Of a stretch of 64,000 bases of DNA, positions 40,219 through 48,060 are shown piece after piece (the first letter of the stretch is position 1; each line of letters starts with the position of its first letter). Source of the stretch: Chloroflexota bacterium (GTDB lineage: Bacteria > Chloroflexota > Anaerolineae > Anaerolineales > Villigracilaceae). The translations under genes and the position numbers were made by a program. The stretch is from the NCBI GenBank assembly GCA_016191845.1, contig JACPVF010000007.1, positions 620,001-684,000 of the forward strand, in the 5' to 3' direction. Under the pieces are notes generated by a model. That model made no database searches. It was given only the letters and a program-made list of their open reading frames with translations, and was not told where the DNA came from.

Positions 40219-40328
40219 GATGATTCCTTATTTAAATTCAAGACGAGTTACAGTAATCATTCGCAAAATTATCATACATCAAAGTTCGAGAAATATTCAT
40301 CTCTTCTTACATAGATCAATTTCAAGCC

Positions 40329-40802
40329 CTAATCTTGATGGAATTTATGCTCATTTTCCAGAGAGACCGTCAACACACACTGTGACCCGCCTCTCAAAAT
40401 TGAGTCTTCAATCGTCACAAGGACTGAACTCTCCAAGGCCTGCTCAAAATTCTCTCGCAAATTGGCGGCGGAGCATTCGCAGAAATCTCCAGACGTGACC
40501 AGCCCCAGCCGCACCAGATCGCATCCGCATTGAGCGTAGGTGACGTGGATGGTCTTATCGCCGTCCCATTCATACTGCGCGGATGGAAATCTCTGTGTCA
40601 GATTATGAAGGAAGGACTGCACATCCGCGCCCTTCTGCCTGGCTTCGCGGAAGATCTGCGCGGTGTAAGAGCGTGCGCAAGCCTTTCCGCACTCATTGAA
40701 AATCCTATTGCGCAACGTTTCATCCAGGGTATCCATGCCGCGTTGCCAGCCTTCGAACCAGTATCCCAGAAACTCATGCAGGTCAGGCTCGATCTCGTTC
40801 AT
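40329..40802 (-). CDS. Small cysteine-rich protein of unknown function
   Basis: 157 residues. Six cysteines cluster as C38-x3-C42, C92-x-C94 and C108-x-C110 (NECGKACARSY, QCGCDLVRLG, DFCECSAANL). The N-terminus is helical with a EFLGYWFEGW segment. Some related proteins carry four-Cys metal sites or resemble aminothiazoline-carboxylate hydrolase-like folds, but I cannot name the family with certainty. Twenty bp separate it from the ClbS-like gene, so it is probably in an operon with that gene and the methyltransferase. Confidence 0.7.
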   Translation of the reverse strand: MNEIEPDLHEFLGYWFEGWQRGMDTLDETLRNRIFNECGKACARSYTAQIFREARQKGADVQSFLHNLTQRFPSAQYEWDGDKTIHVTYAQCGCDLVRLGLVTSGDFCECSAANLRENFEQALESSVLVTIEDSILRGGSQCVLTVSLENEHKFHQD

Positions 40803-40822
40803 TTGATTTCCTTTTGTGTTTT

Positions 40823-41263
40823 CTATTCCGCGCTTGGGAGGGCATGTTCGCTGAGATGTCCGATGAATTCCATATTCAACTGGTTGATCACTTTTTCGTT
40901 TTCAAAGGCGGAATTGGGCAGGGCCTTCACAAATTCGATCAGAAAGTTGCGTGTCTTTTCAAACGACGCGATGACCTGCTCTTCGCTCATCTCTGCAGAC
41001 TTTGCGACCGCTTCCGCGTTGAAGGCATCCACGTCATATTTCCTCGGCTGTGTCTCAGGGCTGGATACATATCTTTCAATGGATTGATACCCAACCTCCC
41101 ACCACGCCACGATATGTGCGAGCAGGTCCGCGAAACGGGCGTATCCTTGTCTGGCGAGAAAGGCCACCTGCGCCTGCGTAGAGAGTCGTTGATAACTTTG
41201 AATGTATGGTCCCCAGCCTTCCTGAAGGACGTTTAAAACTTCCTGACGGGTGAATGCGGTCAT
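40823..41263 (-). CDS. ClbS/DfsB-family four-helix protein
   Basis: 146 residues. LLAHIVAWWEVGYQSIERY, DAFNAEAVAKSAEMSEEQVI and FEKTRNFLIEFVKALP match the DUF1706/ClbS family. ClbS protects cells by hydrolysing the genotoxin colibactin; most relatives have no known substrate. Its ATG overlaps the methyltransferase stop by 4 bp. Confidence 0.82.
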   Translation of the reverse strand: MTAFTRQEVLNVLQEGWGPYIQSYQRLSTQAQVAFLARQGYARFADLLAHIVAWWEVGYQSIERYVSSPETQPRKYDVDAFNAEAVAKSAEMSEEQVIASFEKTRNFLIEFVKALPNSAFENEKVINQLNMEFIGHLSEHALPSAE

Positions 41264-42132
41264 GATGATGCCTTTTCCGCCATCACCGCAAACTCATCTG
41301 TCTCGGCATCGTAAGGTTTACCCGCCACATCTCCGTACACACCACAGATCGTCAGCCCCGCCTCGCGGAACTCAGCGCGCAAGCTGTCCACGGAGAAATA
41401 TTGCAGCCAGTTGTAGACGGTTCGAGTCCTGGCACGCTCGACGAGGGTGTACTTGTCCAGCGTCACCTGTTCTGCTTCGTATTTGAAGATGTTGAGGAAG
41501 CCATAATACGGCGCAGCCGACCAGAATCCGTTCTGCAGGTTGAACTCGAAGTGTGTTTCCTCATTGCGGCGCTCGAACATCGCCAGCGAGTGGACGTCCA
41601 GCACGATCCGTCCGCCCGGGGTGAGAATGGAGCGGAACTTTGTCAGCATGGTTTGCCGCTGGGCGGGACTCAGCGCGCACAGGTCGCAGAAGATCATCAG
41701 CACCACGTCAAATTGCTGGTCGGTGGTGAAGTCCAGATAGTTCTGATTCACATACTGGATGTCCAGCCCCGCCGCCCTGGCCTGTTCTCGGGCGTATTTG
41801 ATCGATCGGCCCGAGAAGTCGATACCCGTGACCTGTGCCCCGCGCTGCGCCAGCCGAGACGTGTACAGGCCTGGCCCACAGCCGAAGTCGACGACGCGCG
41901 TGCCCTGCCCGATCTCCATCCGACTCACCAGCCATTCGACGGACTGCTCGATGAAGCTGTGCCTTCGGGAAGAGAGGTCCACGTTTTCGTTCAGGTGGAA
42001 AGCCAGCATCTGTGCCGACGTGTGTTCATCGGTCCACAGGTCACTGGCGGTGTAAAACTCGAAGGGCTTGGGACGGGCGTTGATCCGCTCAAGGTCAGAA
42101 AAGAGGGTTGCTGAAAATTCGTTGTTTTGCAT
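41260..42132 (-). CDS. Class I SAM-dependent methyltransferase
   Basis: 290 residues. Motif I is VVDFGCGPGLYTSRLA (about 79-94), followed by the acidic GAQVTGIDFSGRSI and a motif IV-like FDVVLMIFCDLCAL. The C-terminal half is a mixed domain, YNWLQYFSVDSLRAEFREAG. The substrate is unknown. It is co-transcribed with the DUF5680 gene upstream and the ClbS-like gene downstream. Confidence 0.88.
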   Translation of the reverse strand: MQNNEFSATLFSDLERINARPKPFEFYTASDLWTDEHTSAQMLAFHLNENVDLSSRRHSFIEQSVEWLVSRMEIGQGTRVVDFGCGPGLYTSRLAQRGAQVTGIDFSGRSIKYAREQARAAGLDIQYVNQNYLDFTTDQQFDVVLMIFCDLCALSPAQRQTMLTKFRSILTPGGRIVLDVHSLAMFERRNEETHFEFNLQNGFWSAAPYYGFLNIFKYEAEQVTLDKYTLVERARTRTVYNWLQYFSVDSLRAEFREAGLTICGVYGDVAGKPYDAETDEFAVMAEKASS

Positions 42133-42145
42133 GGCGTAAGCTCTT

Positions 42146-42616
42146 TTATTCCTTCACCAGACCACCGTGATAGACCAGTTCGTAGACTTTGATCCCGCCG
42201 CGTTCGATCCATTCACGCCCCGTAAAGCGACTGAACTCGCCCTCACTGGTATCGAAATAAACCAAATCGCCTTCGCTGTATTCAAATCCCCCAAGAAAGC
42301 GGCCTTCTGTGTACATGCGCGAGAGACTGGCTTTGATCATTTGGCCTGCCTGAGCAGGAGTAATCAACTCAGGTTTCAGAATATAGCCATAATAGTTCAT
42401 CACCCACACAGGCCGCTGAAGATGCCAGACTGCCTCTTCGCCGATGAAATCCGCCCCGCCAAAATAGCTATCCAGATAGGACCAGCCTCCATCTACAAAT
42501 TGAAGGTCGTGAGACGCGGGACGGCAGGATGAAGTTTTTGCGCCTCCGCCCACATAGGTGGCTGCTTTGGCGCGGACAATGAAAGTGTGTAATTCAGAGA
42601 GGAAAGGGTGGTTCAT
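42146..42616 (-). CDS. DUF5680-type protein
   Basis: 156 residues from the ATG at 42616. FLSELHTFIVRAKAATYVGG, DLQFVDGGWSYLDSYFGG, GEEAVWHLQRPVWVMNYYG and FSRFTGREWIERGGIKVYEL fit DUF5680 proteins of unknown function. A longer start at 42667 is rejected since it would lie 2 nt from the minus-strand TATAAT at 42670-42675 and upstream of the expected transcript start. Confidence 0.78.
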   Translation of the reverse strand: MNHPFLSELHTFIVRAKAATYVGGGAKTSSCRPASHDLQFVDGGWSYLDSYFGGADFIGEEAVWHLQRPVWVMNYYGYILKPELITPAQAGQMIKASLSRMYTEGRFLGGFEYSEGDLVYFDTSEGEFSRFTGREWIERGGIKVYELVYHGGLVKE

Positions 42617-42669
42617 TTGGGATGTGTCCTGGTTGGTGGCTAACGACTTCTTTTGTGTATTTTGCATCC

Positions 42670-42675
42670 ATTATA
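42670..42675 (-). promoter_or_regulatory. -10 box of the DUF5680-methyltransferase-ClbS operon
   Basis: Minus-strand TATAAT, 53 nt before the ATG at 42616. Confidence 0.5.
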
Positions 42676-42677
42676 CG

Positions 42678-42835
42678 TCCGTCATTGCGAGTCGCTGATC
42701 TCCCTGGCGCCACTCACCAGGGTAGGTATGCTCTTTGGCTGCGAGTCGCTCTCCATAGTGAAGCTGTGATTGCTTCGGACAAGGGCAAAAGCACCTTCGC
42801 AATGGCGAAAAACATGGCTTACGATAGAGAAACAT
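42678..42835. repeat. Degenerate copy of a GTCATTGCGAG-type dispersed repeat
   Basis: Starts CCGTCATTGCGAGTCGC and ends near CTTCGCAATGGCG, with GTGATTGCTTCGG between, the same order as in the intact inverted repeat at 52791-52866 but with many changes. No coding frame is supported. Confidence 0.5.
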
Positions 42836-42839
42836 AAAA

Positions 42840-42867
42840 AAAGAGATTGGCTCCAGCCAATCTCTTT
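42840..42867 (-). terminator. Terminator of the hemerythrin gene
   Basis: AAAGAGATTGGCT pairs perfectly with AGCCAATCTCTTT around CC. On the minus strand it is followed by a run of T. Its design matches the terminator at 34663-34690. Confidence 0.88.
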
Positions 42868-42885
42868 GTGTAACTTCCGTGATTT

Positions 42886-43281
42886 CTAATGACAATCCTT
42901 CAGCTTCATATCGATCTCGAGAATGTGCGTGACGAGCCAGTTTTCCATGTCATACCGTAGCACGGCCACGTCGGACATCGAAACTTCTTTTTTCTCGAGG
43001 TACTTTTTGAACCCGCTCAACATGCTACGCATGACCTGGTGCGCCGCGCGATTGGCCTCCGCCGTGGGACAGTTCTGCTCGGCCATGCGCCGTTCTTCGA
43101 GGGCAAAATGCGTGTTCGCGTACCCGATGAAAAAGTCCAGGGTCGAGCGGACCGCTTCCAGCCCATGCTGTTTCTGGATCGCCTCATCGAACTGGTTGTA
43201 CCGGCGGATCCATTCCTGATGCTGCGCATCCACATCCGCAAAACCGGTCGACATTTTGGCCGGATCCCATTTGATTGCCAT
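42886..43281 (-). CDS. Bacteriohemerythrin
   Basis: 131-residue oxygen-binding di-iron protein. All expected ligands are present: His21 (DAQHQEW), His58 and Glu62 (NTHFALEE), His81 (AAHQVM), and His119 and Asp124 (HILEID). Single-domain forms store or deliver oxygen or sense it. Stand-alone gene with its own terminator. Confidence 0.93.
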   Translation of the reverse strand: MAIKWDPAKMSTGFADVDAQHQEWIRRYNQFDEAIQKQHGLEAVRSTLDFFIGYANTHFALEERRMAEQNCPTAEANRAAHQVMRSMLSGFKKYLEKKEVSMSDVAVLRYDMENWLVTHILEIDMKLKDCH

Positions 43282-43367
43282 GTCTCGTCCTTTCTCAAAA
43301 TCGTTTAGACGAGGGCATTATAGCCCTTTTCGGGCGGGTACCACCAAACAGTCCTGTAAAGACTCCG

Positions 43368-43769
43368 TTACTGGCTGACCAGCACGGTGGCTTCGCCTTC
43401 GAGGACGCGTACCCCGTCCTGGTTGGTGCAGACCGTGGTGAGGATCACGATGGGCTTGTCGGCGCGGACCGATTTGACCTCCACGGTGGCGGTGACGGTG
43501 TCGCCGGGGAAGACGGGCGCCTTGAATTGCAGGGTCTGCCCAAGGTAGACGGTGCCAGGCCCGGGCAGGTCATTGGCCAGTGTGGCGGAGATCAGCCCCG
43601 CCGCGATCATGCCGTGGGCGATGCGCCGCCCAAAGCGGGTCCCGGCTGCGTAGGCATCGTCCAGGTGGACGGGGTTGTGGTCGCCGGAGAGGTCCGCAAA
43701 GGCGCGGATGGTCTCATCCGTGATGGTCATCGTACGCGATGCGCTGTTGCCGACGGTCAGTTGGGTCAT
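43368..43769 (-). CDS. MaoC-like (R)-enoyl-CoA hydratase
   Basis: 133-residue single hot-dog domain. SGDHNPVHLDDAYA gives the catalytic Asp30 and His35 (D-x4-H). GRRIAHGMIAAGLIS and GQTLQFKAPVFPGDTV are typical. It hydrates trans-2-enoyl-CoA to the (R)-3-hydroxy form in fatty acid or polyhydroxyalkanoate metabolism. It overlaps the membrane-protein gene upstream by 4 bp. Confidence 0.9.
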   Translation of the reverse strand: MTQLTVGNSASRTMTITDETIRAFADLSGDHNPVHLDDAYAAGTRFGRRIAHGMIAAGLISATLANDLPGPGTVYLGQTLQFKAPVFPGDTVTATVEVKSVRADKPIVILTTVCTNQDGVRVLEGEATVLVSQ

Positions 43770-44155
43770 GAGGGACTCCCGGTCGAGATGAGATGAGGAT
43801 GCAGGTACCAGTTGCGGTCTTTGAGTAGCAGGGCGGCGGGCAGGACGTTGATGACCAGGAAGGCCAAGTCGGCCCAGCCGAAGTCATCCAGGAAAAGCGC
43901 AGCAATCACAAGACCAAAGAAGGCCAGCGCCAAGAAATAGCCTGTGCGGCTGCGCCTCTTGAGGAAGACGAGCAACCAGGTTTGTATGGCCGTCGCTCCG
44001 AACGCAGCAATGGACAGGAACACTTTGTAGATGGGCATGTCGGGCAGGGCGAGGTGCAGACCCATGGCAACGATAATGCCAAACAGCCACCAGACAATGG
44101 CGTTGAACAGAATCAACCCGAAGGTCACGATCACGGAAAGCGGTGGGCGGGTCAT
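43766..44155 (-). CDS. Small four-helix membrane protein
   Basis: 129 residues with about four hydrophobic segments (LSVIVTFGLILFNAIVWWLF; VFLSIAAFGATAIQTWLLV; YFLALAFFGLVIAALFL; LAFLVINVLPAALLL). No family was recognised. ATG 44155 has GAGAGGAG upstream; longer frames in the same phase cross the -10 box at 44181-44186 and are rejected. Translationally coupled to the MaoC gene. Confidence 0.75.
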   Translation of the reverse strand: MTRPPLSVIVTFGLILFNAIVWWLFGIIVAMGLHLALPDMPIYKVFLSIAAFGATAIQTWLLVFLKRRSRTGYFLALAFFGLVIAALFLDDFGWADLAFLVINVLPAALLLKDRNWYLHPHLISTGSPS

Positions 44156-44180
44156 GGAAAACTCCTCTCGCATTGCTAAA

Positions 44181-44186
44181 ATTATA
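44181..44186 (-). promoter_or_regulatory. -10 box of the 44155 membrane gene
   Basis: Minus-strand TATAAT, 25 nt before the ATG, leaving a short leader that carries GAGAGGAG. Confidence 0.5.
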
Positions 44187-44210
44187 TGCCAGTTCCGCCC
44201 TGGTCGGCAA

Positions 44211-44244
44211 CAAAAGACTCCCGCCGAATTTGTGCCGACGGGAG
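44211..44244 (-). terminator. Probable terminator of lipA
   Basis: On the minus strand, CTCCCG (44244-44239) pairs with CGGGAG (44223-44218), and the stem is followed by TCTTTTG. The inner stem is imperfect. Confidence 0.5.
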
Positions 44245-44257
44245 CCGCTTTCACTTT

Positions 44258-45199
44258 CTACTTTCCGCTTTCTCCATACAGTTTCCGATGCACCACACTC
44301 AACGCGCGGACCTGCTCCGCGGCATGATACGACGAGCGCACCAGCGGATTCGACTCGACCCACTGGAAGCCGATCTCTTTGCCGTACTCGCGCAGCTCGG
44401 CGAACTCTTCCATGGTGTAGTAACGCTGCATGGGCAGGTGCTTCTTGCTGGGTTGCAGATACTGGCCGATGGTCAGAATGTCCACGCCCCAACTGCGCTG
44501 GTCGCGCATCACGGCCTTGACCTCGTCCATCGTCTCGCCCAAACCGACCATGATTCCGCTCTTGGTCAGCACTTCGGGGTCGAGCTTCTTGGCGTTGCTC
44601 AGGGTGGCGGCGGCCCACTCGTAGTTATCCTGCGGCTGGACGGTCTTGAACAGTCGCGGCACGGTCTCCACGTTGTGGTTGAGGATCTCGGGACGGGCGT
44701 CCATCACGATCTTGAGCGCCTCGACGCTGCCCTTGAAGTCGGGGATTAGCACTTCGATGGAGCAGCCGGGCAGCAGTTCGCGGATGCGGCGGATGACCAT
44801 CGCGAAGATCGGCGCACCGCCGTCCCGCCGCTCATCGCGGTTGACGGAGGTGATGACGGCGTGCTTCAGGTTCATGGTCTTGACGGCCTGCGCCACACGC
44901 TCGGCCTCGCCCCAGTCGAGCAGGGCGGGCTTGCCGTGTTTGATGTCGCAGAAGGCGCAGGTTCGGGTGCACACATCGCCCAGCATCAGGAAGGTAGCCG
45001 TGCCGCTGCCCCAGCACTCGCCCATGTTCGGGCACATGGCTTCTTCGCAGACGGTGTGCAGTTCCTTCGAGCGCATCAGGGTTTGCAGACGCTCGTACAC
45101 TTCGCCCGAAGGCGCGCGCACCTTGATCCACTCAGGGCGGCGCAGCGGACGGGATTCAACTTGAGGGTTAACTCGGTCTCGGGTAGGGGTGGCTGGCAT
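44258..45199 (-). CDS. lipA: Lipoyl synthase
   Basis: 313-residue radical-SAM enzyme that inserts two sulfurs into octanoyl groups on lipoyl domains. The auxiliary cluster ligands are Cys51, Cys56 and Cys62 ([13 protein letters not shown]-x4-C-x5-C), and the radical-SAM cluster is Cys77, Cys81 and Cys84 (CTRTCAFC, C-x3-C-x2-C). [15 protein letters not shown] and the C-terminal VRSSYHAAE are also typical. AAGGA precedes the ATG. It lies 35 bp after the NfeD gene, with a REP palindrome between, and is probably in its operon. Confidence 0.96.
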   Translation of the reverse strand: MPATPTRDRVNPQVESRPLRRPEWIKVRAPSGEVYERLQTLMRSKELHTVCEEAMCPNMGECWGSGTATFLMLGDVCTRTCAFCDIKHGKPALLDWGEAERVAQAVKTMNLKHAVITSVNRDERRDGGAPIFAMVIRRIRELLPGCSIEVLIPDFKGSVEALKIVMDARPEILNHNVETVPRLFKTVQPQDNYEWAAATLSNAKKLDPEVLTKSGIMVGLGETMDEVKAVMRDQRSWGVDILTIGQYLQPSKKHLPMQRYYTMEEFAELREYGKEIGFQWVESNPLVRSSYHAAEQVRALSVVHRKLYGESGK

Positions 45200-45212
45200 A
45201 AAATTCCTTGTT

Positions 45213-45234
45213 GGGGCGACCCGTCGGGTCGCCC
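45213..45234. repeat. REP palindrome between nfeD-like gene and lipA
   Basis: GGGCGACCCG and CGGGTCGCCC around a T, ending at the nfeD-like stop codon. Same family as the RAYT-linked palindromes. An RNA hairpin here could stabilise or attenuate the nfeD-lipA message. Confidence 0.85.
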
Positions 45235-46542
45235 TTACTTTTTCTTAACGATCAATCTCAAACCTTGGATTTCGACGACCTCGACGCGGTCGCCCTTACC
45301 GATGGGTTCGGACCCCGGGGCGGATTCCGCGCTCCACAGCTCGGACTCCACCTGAACCTGGCCCGCCTCGCCCACCCAACTGCGGACGATTCCCGTCTGG
45401 TGCGCCAGCGTCTCCGCCCCCATGCGGATCGGTCCGTGCTGGGCGCGCAGGGCAATAAGCATGATGACGAAGAACAGGACGCCGAGGCCCAGTCCCACCG
45501 CCACCACCAGCGGCACCGATACCTGCTGGAACTGCGGCGTGCCCGGTGAGTTGAACAGCACCAGCGCACCGACGATGAACGAGCCCACGCCCGCCGCCGT
45601 CAACGCGCCGTGTGTGGGCGCCTTGATGTCGAGAACGAATAGCACGAAGGCAGTGGCGAGGAAGATCAGCCCGAACCAGTTGACGGGCAGCACGCCCATG
45701 CCGTACACCGCCAGCGACAGGCACACCACACCGATGAAGCCCGCTACCCATCCGCCTGGGCTGGAGAGCTCGATCAGGATGGCCTGCACGCCGATGGACA
45801 GCAGCAGGAAGACCACGTTCGAGTCGGTCAGCAAAAGGAGAAGCCGTTCGATCAGGCTCATCTCCAACGGCTCGGCACGCGCGGTGCTCGTATTCAACAC
45901 GTGCGGACCGCCGGGCATCTGCACCGTAAAGCCGTTCAGCGCTTCGAGCAGGTCGTCGGTGTTATCGACCACGAAGTCGATCAGCCCGGCCTCGAGCGCC
46001 TCGTCCGAGGTGACAGCCTTGGCTTCTGTGATCATGGACTCGGCCAACGCCACCACCTTCTCGCCGCGGCGTGTCGTCAGTGAGCGCACCAGGCTGGTCA
46101 ACGCTTCCATCTCTTTGGCCTTCATCGTCTCGCCCAGGTCCTCGCCACCCCCACCGACCGGGCTGGCTGCGCCGATCAATGTCTCGGGCGCCATGGCCGA
46201 CGCGTGCGCAGACATGGTGATCATCGCGCCCGCGCTGCCCGCCCAGGCTCCGCGCGGTGAGACGTACACGATGACCGGCACGTTGCTGGCGCGGATGGCC
46301 GTCACGATCTCCTTCATGGTAGCGATGCTCCCGCCGGGCGTGTCCAGCTCGATGATCAGGGCCTCGGCCCCGCGCTCCTCGGCGGTACGAATGCCGCGCT
46401 GGATGTACTCCAGCATGGGCGGCATGATGGCGCCGTCGGCCTTCATCACCAGCACCAGCGGCGCACCGCTCTGCGCCTGCGCGGCTTCGACGGCCAGCAG
46501 ACACATGGTCAACACGATCAGAAACAGGCGGATGGCTTTCAT
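45235..46542 (-). CDS. NfeD-type membrane ClpP-class serine protease
   Basis: 435 residues. The signal peptide (1-23) is followed by a ClpP-fold protease domain: [38 protein letters not shown] and the nucleophile region [15 protein letters not shown]. Four or five transmembrane helices (about 230-360) precede a C-terminal OB-fold NfeD domain ([20 protein letters not shown]). Relatives cleave stomatin-like proteins, but no SPFH partner is encoded nearby. The ATG at 46542 lies 7 nt from a minus-strand TATAAT, so the message should be leaderless. Confidence 0.88.
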   Translation of the reverse strand: MKAIRLFLIVLTMCLLAVEAAQAQSGAPLVLVMKADGAIMPPMLEYIQRGIRTAEERGAEALIIELDTPGGSIATMKEIVTAIRASNVPVIVYVSPRGAWAGSAGAMITMSAHASAMAPETLIGAASPVGGGGEDLGETMKAKEMEALTSLVRSLTTRRGEKVVALAESMITEAKAVTSDEALEAGLIDFVVDNTDDLLEALNGFTVQMPGGPHVLNTSTARAEPLEMSLIERLLLLLTDSNVVFLLLSIGVQAILIELSSPGGWVAGFIGVVCLSLAVYGMGVLPVNWFGLIFLATAFVLFVLDIKAPTHGALTAAGVGSFIVGALVLFNSPGTPQFQQVSVPLVVAVGLGLGVLFFVIMLIALRAQHGPIRMGAETLAHQTGIVRSWVGEAGQVQVESELWSAESAPGSEPIGKGDRVEVVEIQGLRLIVKKK

Positions 46543-46581
46543 GCTCGGGATTATAACGCCTTCGCCGATATAATTCGCGCC
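46543..46581. promoter_or_regulatory. Divergent leaderless promoter pair
   Basis: The 39-bp gap has a minus-strand TATAAT at 46550-46555, 7 nt from the nfeD-like ATG, and a plus-strand TATAAT at 46569-46574, 7 nt from the DUF998 ATG. Neither start has a Shine-Dalgarno site. No good -35 can be seen, and the two -35 regions would overlap the opposite -10. Confidence 0.7.
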
Positions 46582-47187
46582 ATGAAACGCCTGACCCTCT
46601 TTAGCGGTTTGATCGGCCCTGTTCTCTTCGCAGCCATGCTCACGGTGCTGACCCTGCTGCAATTCGACTTCCTGCGCGGCCTGGGTTGGGACCCGCTGCG
46701 CGATCCCACCTTCGACTGGCCCAGCGGCAATGCCCTTGGTCCCTATGGGGTCTGGATGACGCTGACCTTCCTCCTCGCAGGTCTGATGATGGTGCTCTTT
46801 GCCTTCGGCCTGCGCGCGGACCTCCCGCCTGTTCCTGTTTCGACGGTGGGCTCTGTGCTGCTGGTCCTCGCAGGACTCGCATTGATGGGCCTGGCCTTCA
46901 CCACCGACCCGACGATCCGCTCCACGCCCGCCACCTGGCACGGACGCCTGCATGACGCCTCTTTCGTGGTCCTTGGCCTCACTCTGCTGCCCGCCATGCT
47001 TGTCCTCGGTTACGCCTTCCGCCTCGACCCGCGCTGGCGGAATATCTCCACTTACACTTGGTTGACCATGACACTGGCTTTTCCCACCTTCTGGCTCAAA
47101 GGAGCCTTCTTTTATATCTTCCTGTTGGCCGTGCTGACGTGGAGTGAGGTCGTTGTGCTCCGCTTTGGCGCTCACACGCGAAAATAA
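46582..47187 (+). CDS. DUF998-like six-helix membrane protein
   Basis: 201 residues with about six hydrophobic helices and the loop FTTDPTIRSTPATWHGRLHD, the pattern of DUF998 proteins (D at helix 4, W-H-G-x-x-H). The function is unknown. The start is fixed by the TATAAT 7 nt upstream. Confidence 0.78.
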   Translation: MKRLTLFSGLIGPVLFAAMLTVLTLLQFDFLRGLGWDPLRDPTFDWPSGNALGPYGVWMTLTFLLAGLMMVLFAFGLRADLPPVPVSTVGSVLLVLAGLALMGLAFTTDPTIRSTPATWHGRLHDASFVVLGLTLLPAMLVLGYAFRLDPRWRNISTYTWLTMTLAFPTFWLKGAFFYIFLLAVLTWSEVVVLRFGAHTRK

Positions 47188-47189
47188 AA

Positions 47190-47217
47190 CTTCCCGCCCC
47201 ATCTATGGAGCGGGAAG
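47190..47217 (-). terminator. Hairpin between convergent genes
   Basis: CTTCCCGC and GCGGGAAG arms; on the minus strand it is followed by GTTTTATTTT, so it most likely ends the HAD transcript. Confidence 0.65.
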
Positions 47218-47239
47218 CGAATTGAAAAGTTGTCTTGAG

Positions 47240-47908
47240 CTACTTCCCCAATAGCACATCCGCCAGCAGTGGTGTGCGCTCGAGGATCAGGTCCGCGCCG
47301 AGGCGGCGCAACTCGGGTTCCTCGCCGAAGCCACACAGCACGCCGACGGTCTGTGCGCCCGCCAATTTGCCCGCGCGGATGTCCACCGTGGTGTCGCCGA
47401 TCATCAAGCAGGCTTCGGGCGGCGTATCCATCTTTTTGGCGGCCAGCAGGATGGGGTCCGGGTAGGGTTTGGTGTGTTCAGCGGAGAGGCCGGTCACGAT
47501 GACGTCGAAATATTTCACCAGGTCGAAGCGCTCCAGGAAGGCCATCGTCCCGCGCTCATCGCGCGCGCTGACCACTGCCAGCGGGTAGCGTCCCTTCAGA
47601 CGGACCAGCATCTCATCCACGCCGGGCACGAGCAGGAATTCCTTCGACGACTGTTTGCGGTGGAGCGAGAGCCAATTAATGAAGGCGGACATCTCGTCGT
47701 CGAGGCCGAGCGTGTCGGCCAGACCGAGCAGGCCGTTGCCGGGCGCCTCGGCCCACATCACGAAGCGGCGGGCGGCGCGGGCCGGATCGCGAAACAGGAA
47801 GCGGGGCAGGAAGCGCTGGACTTTCTGAACGTACAGATCATCGGTGTCGCTCAGGGTACCGTCCACGTCGAAACATAGGGCGCGAATGCGGGTCAGGTCG
47901 AGGGTCAT
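47240..47908 (-). CDS. HAD-family phosphatase
   Basis: 222 residues. CFDVDGTLSDTDD carries the catalytic Asp pair, VVSARDERG motif II, TKPYPDPI motif III and MIGDTTVDIRAG motif IV. A helical cap (about 30-95) is of subfamily I. It is distantly related to the HAD protein at 32959, and its substrate is unknown. Minus-strand TACAAT at 47916-47921 is 7 nt from the ATG, so this is another leaderless candidate. Confidence 0.88.
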   Translation of the reverse strand: MTLDLTRIRALCFDVDGTLSDTDDLYVQKVQRFLPRFLFRDPARAARRFVMWAEAPGNGLLGLADTLGLDDEMSAFINWLSLHRKQSSKEFLLVPGVDEMLVRLKGRYPLAVVSARDERGTMAFLERFDLVKYFDVIVTGLSAEHTKPYPDPILLAAKKMDTPPEACLMIGDTTVDIRAGKLAGAQTVGVLCGFGEEPELRRLGADLILERTPLLADVLLGK

Positions 47909-47915
47909 GTGGGCA

Positions 47916-47921
47916 ATTGTA
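47916..47921 (-). promoter_or_regulatory. -10 box of the 47908 HAD gene, leaderless geometry
   Basis: Minus-strand TACAAT separated by 7 nt from the ATG at 47908. Confidence 0.55.
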
Positions 47922-47949
47922 CTGGAATTCCCTGCCGGTAAAAACGGAG

Positions 47950-48044
47950 TGTCAACCCGGTTCGGGTTGTGCTATACTTTTTTTGAGGGACTCGTCCGCG
48001 CCCTTGAAATTGCAAACTTCCATCGGATTAGTGCGTGGTATGAT
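47950..48044 (+). promoter_or_regulatory. Upstream region of the histidine kinase gene
   Basis: TGTCAA (47950-47955) and TATACT (47973-47978) are 17 bp apart. Between them sits a 7-bp inverted repeat, CAACCCG-GTT-CGGGTTG (47953-47969), which could be an operator or a small REP remnant. A second box, TATGAT (48039-48044), lies 16 nt before the ATG. Confidence 0.45.
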
Positions 48045-48060
48045 TTGGCAGGAAGCCGTG

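Noticed and set aside
46543-47202. In-frame upstream extension of the NfeD-type protease gene
   Set aside because: It runs antisense through the DUF998 gene and both promoters; the signal peptide begins at ATG 46542.
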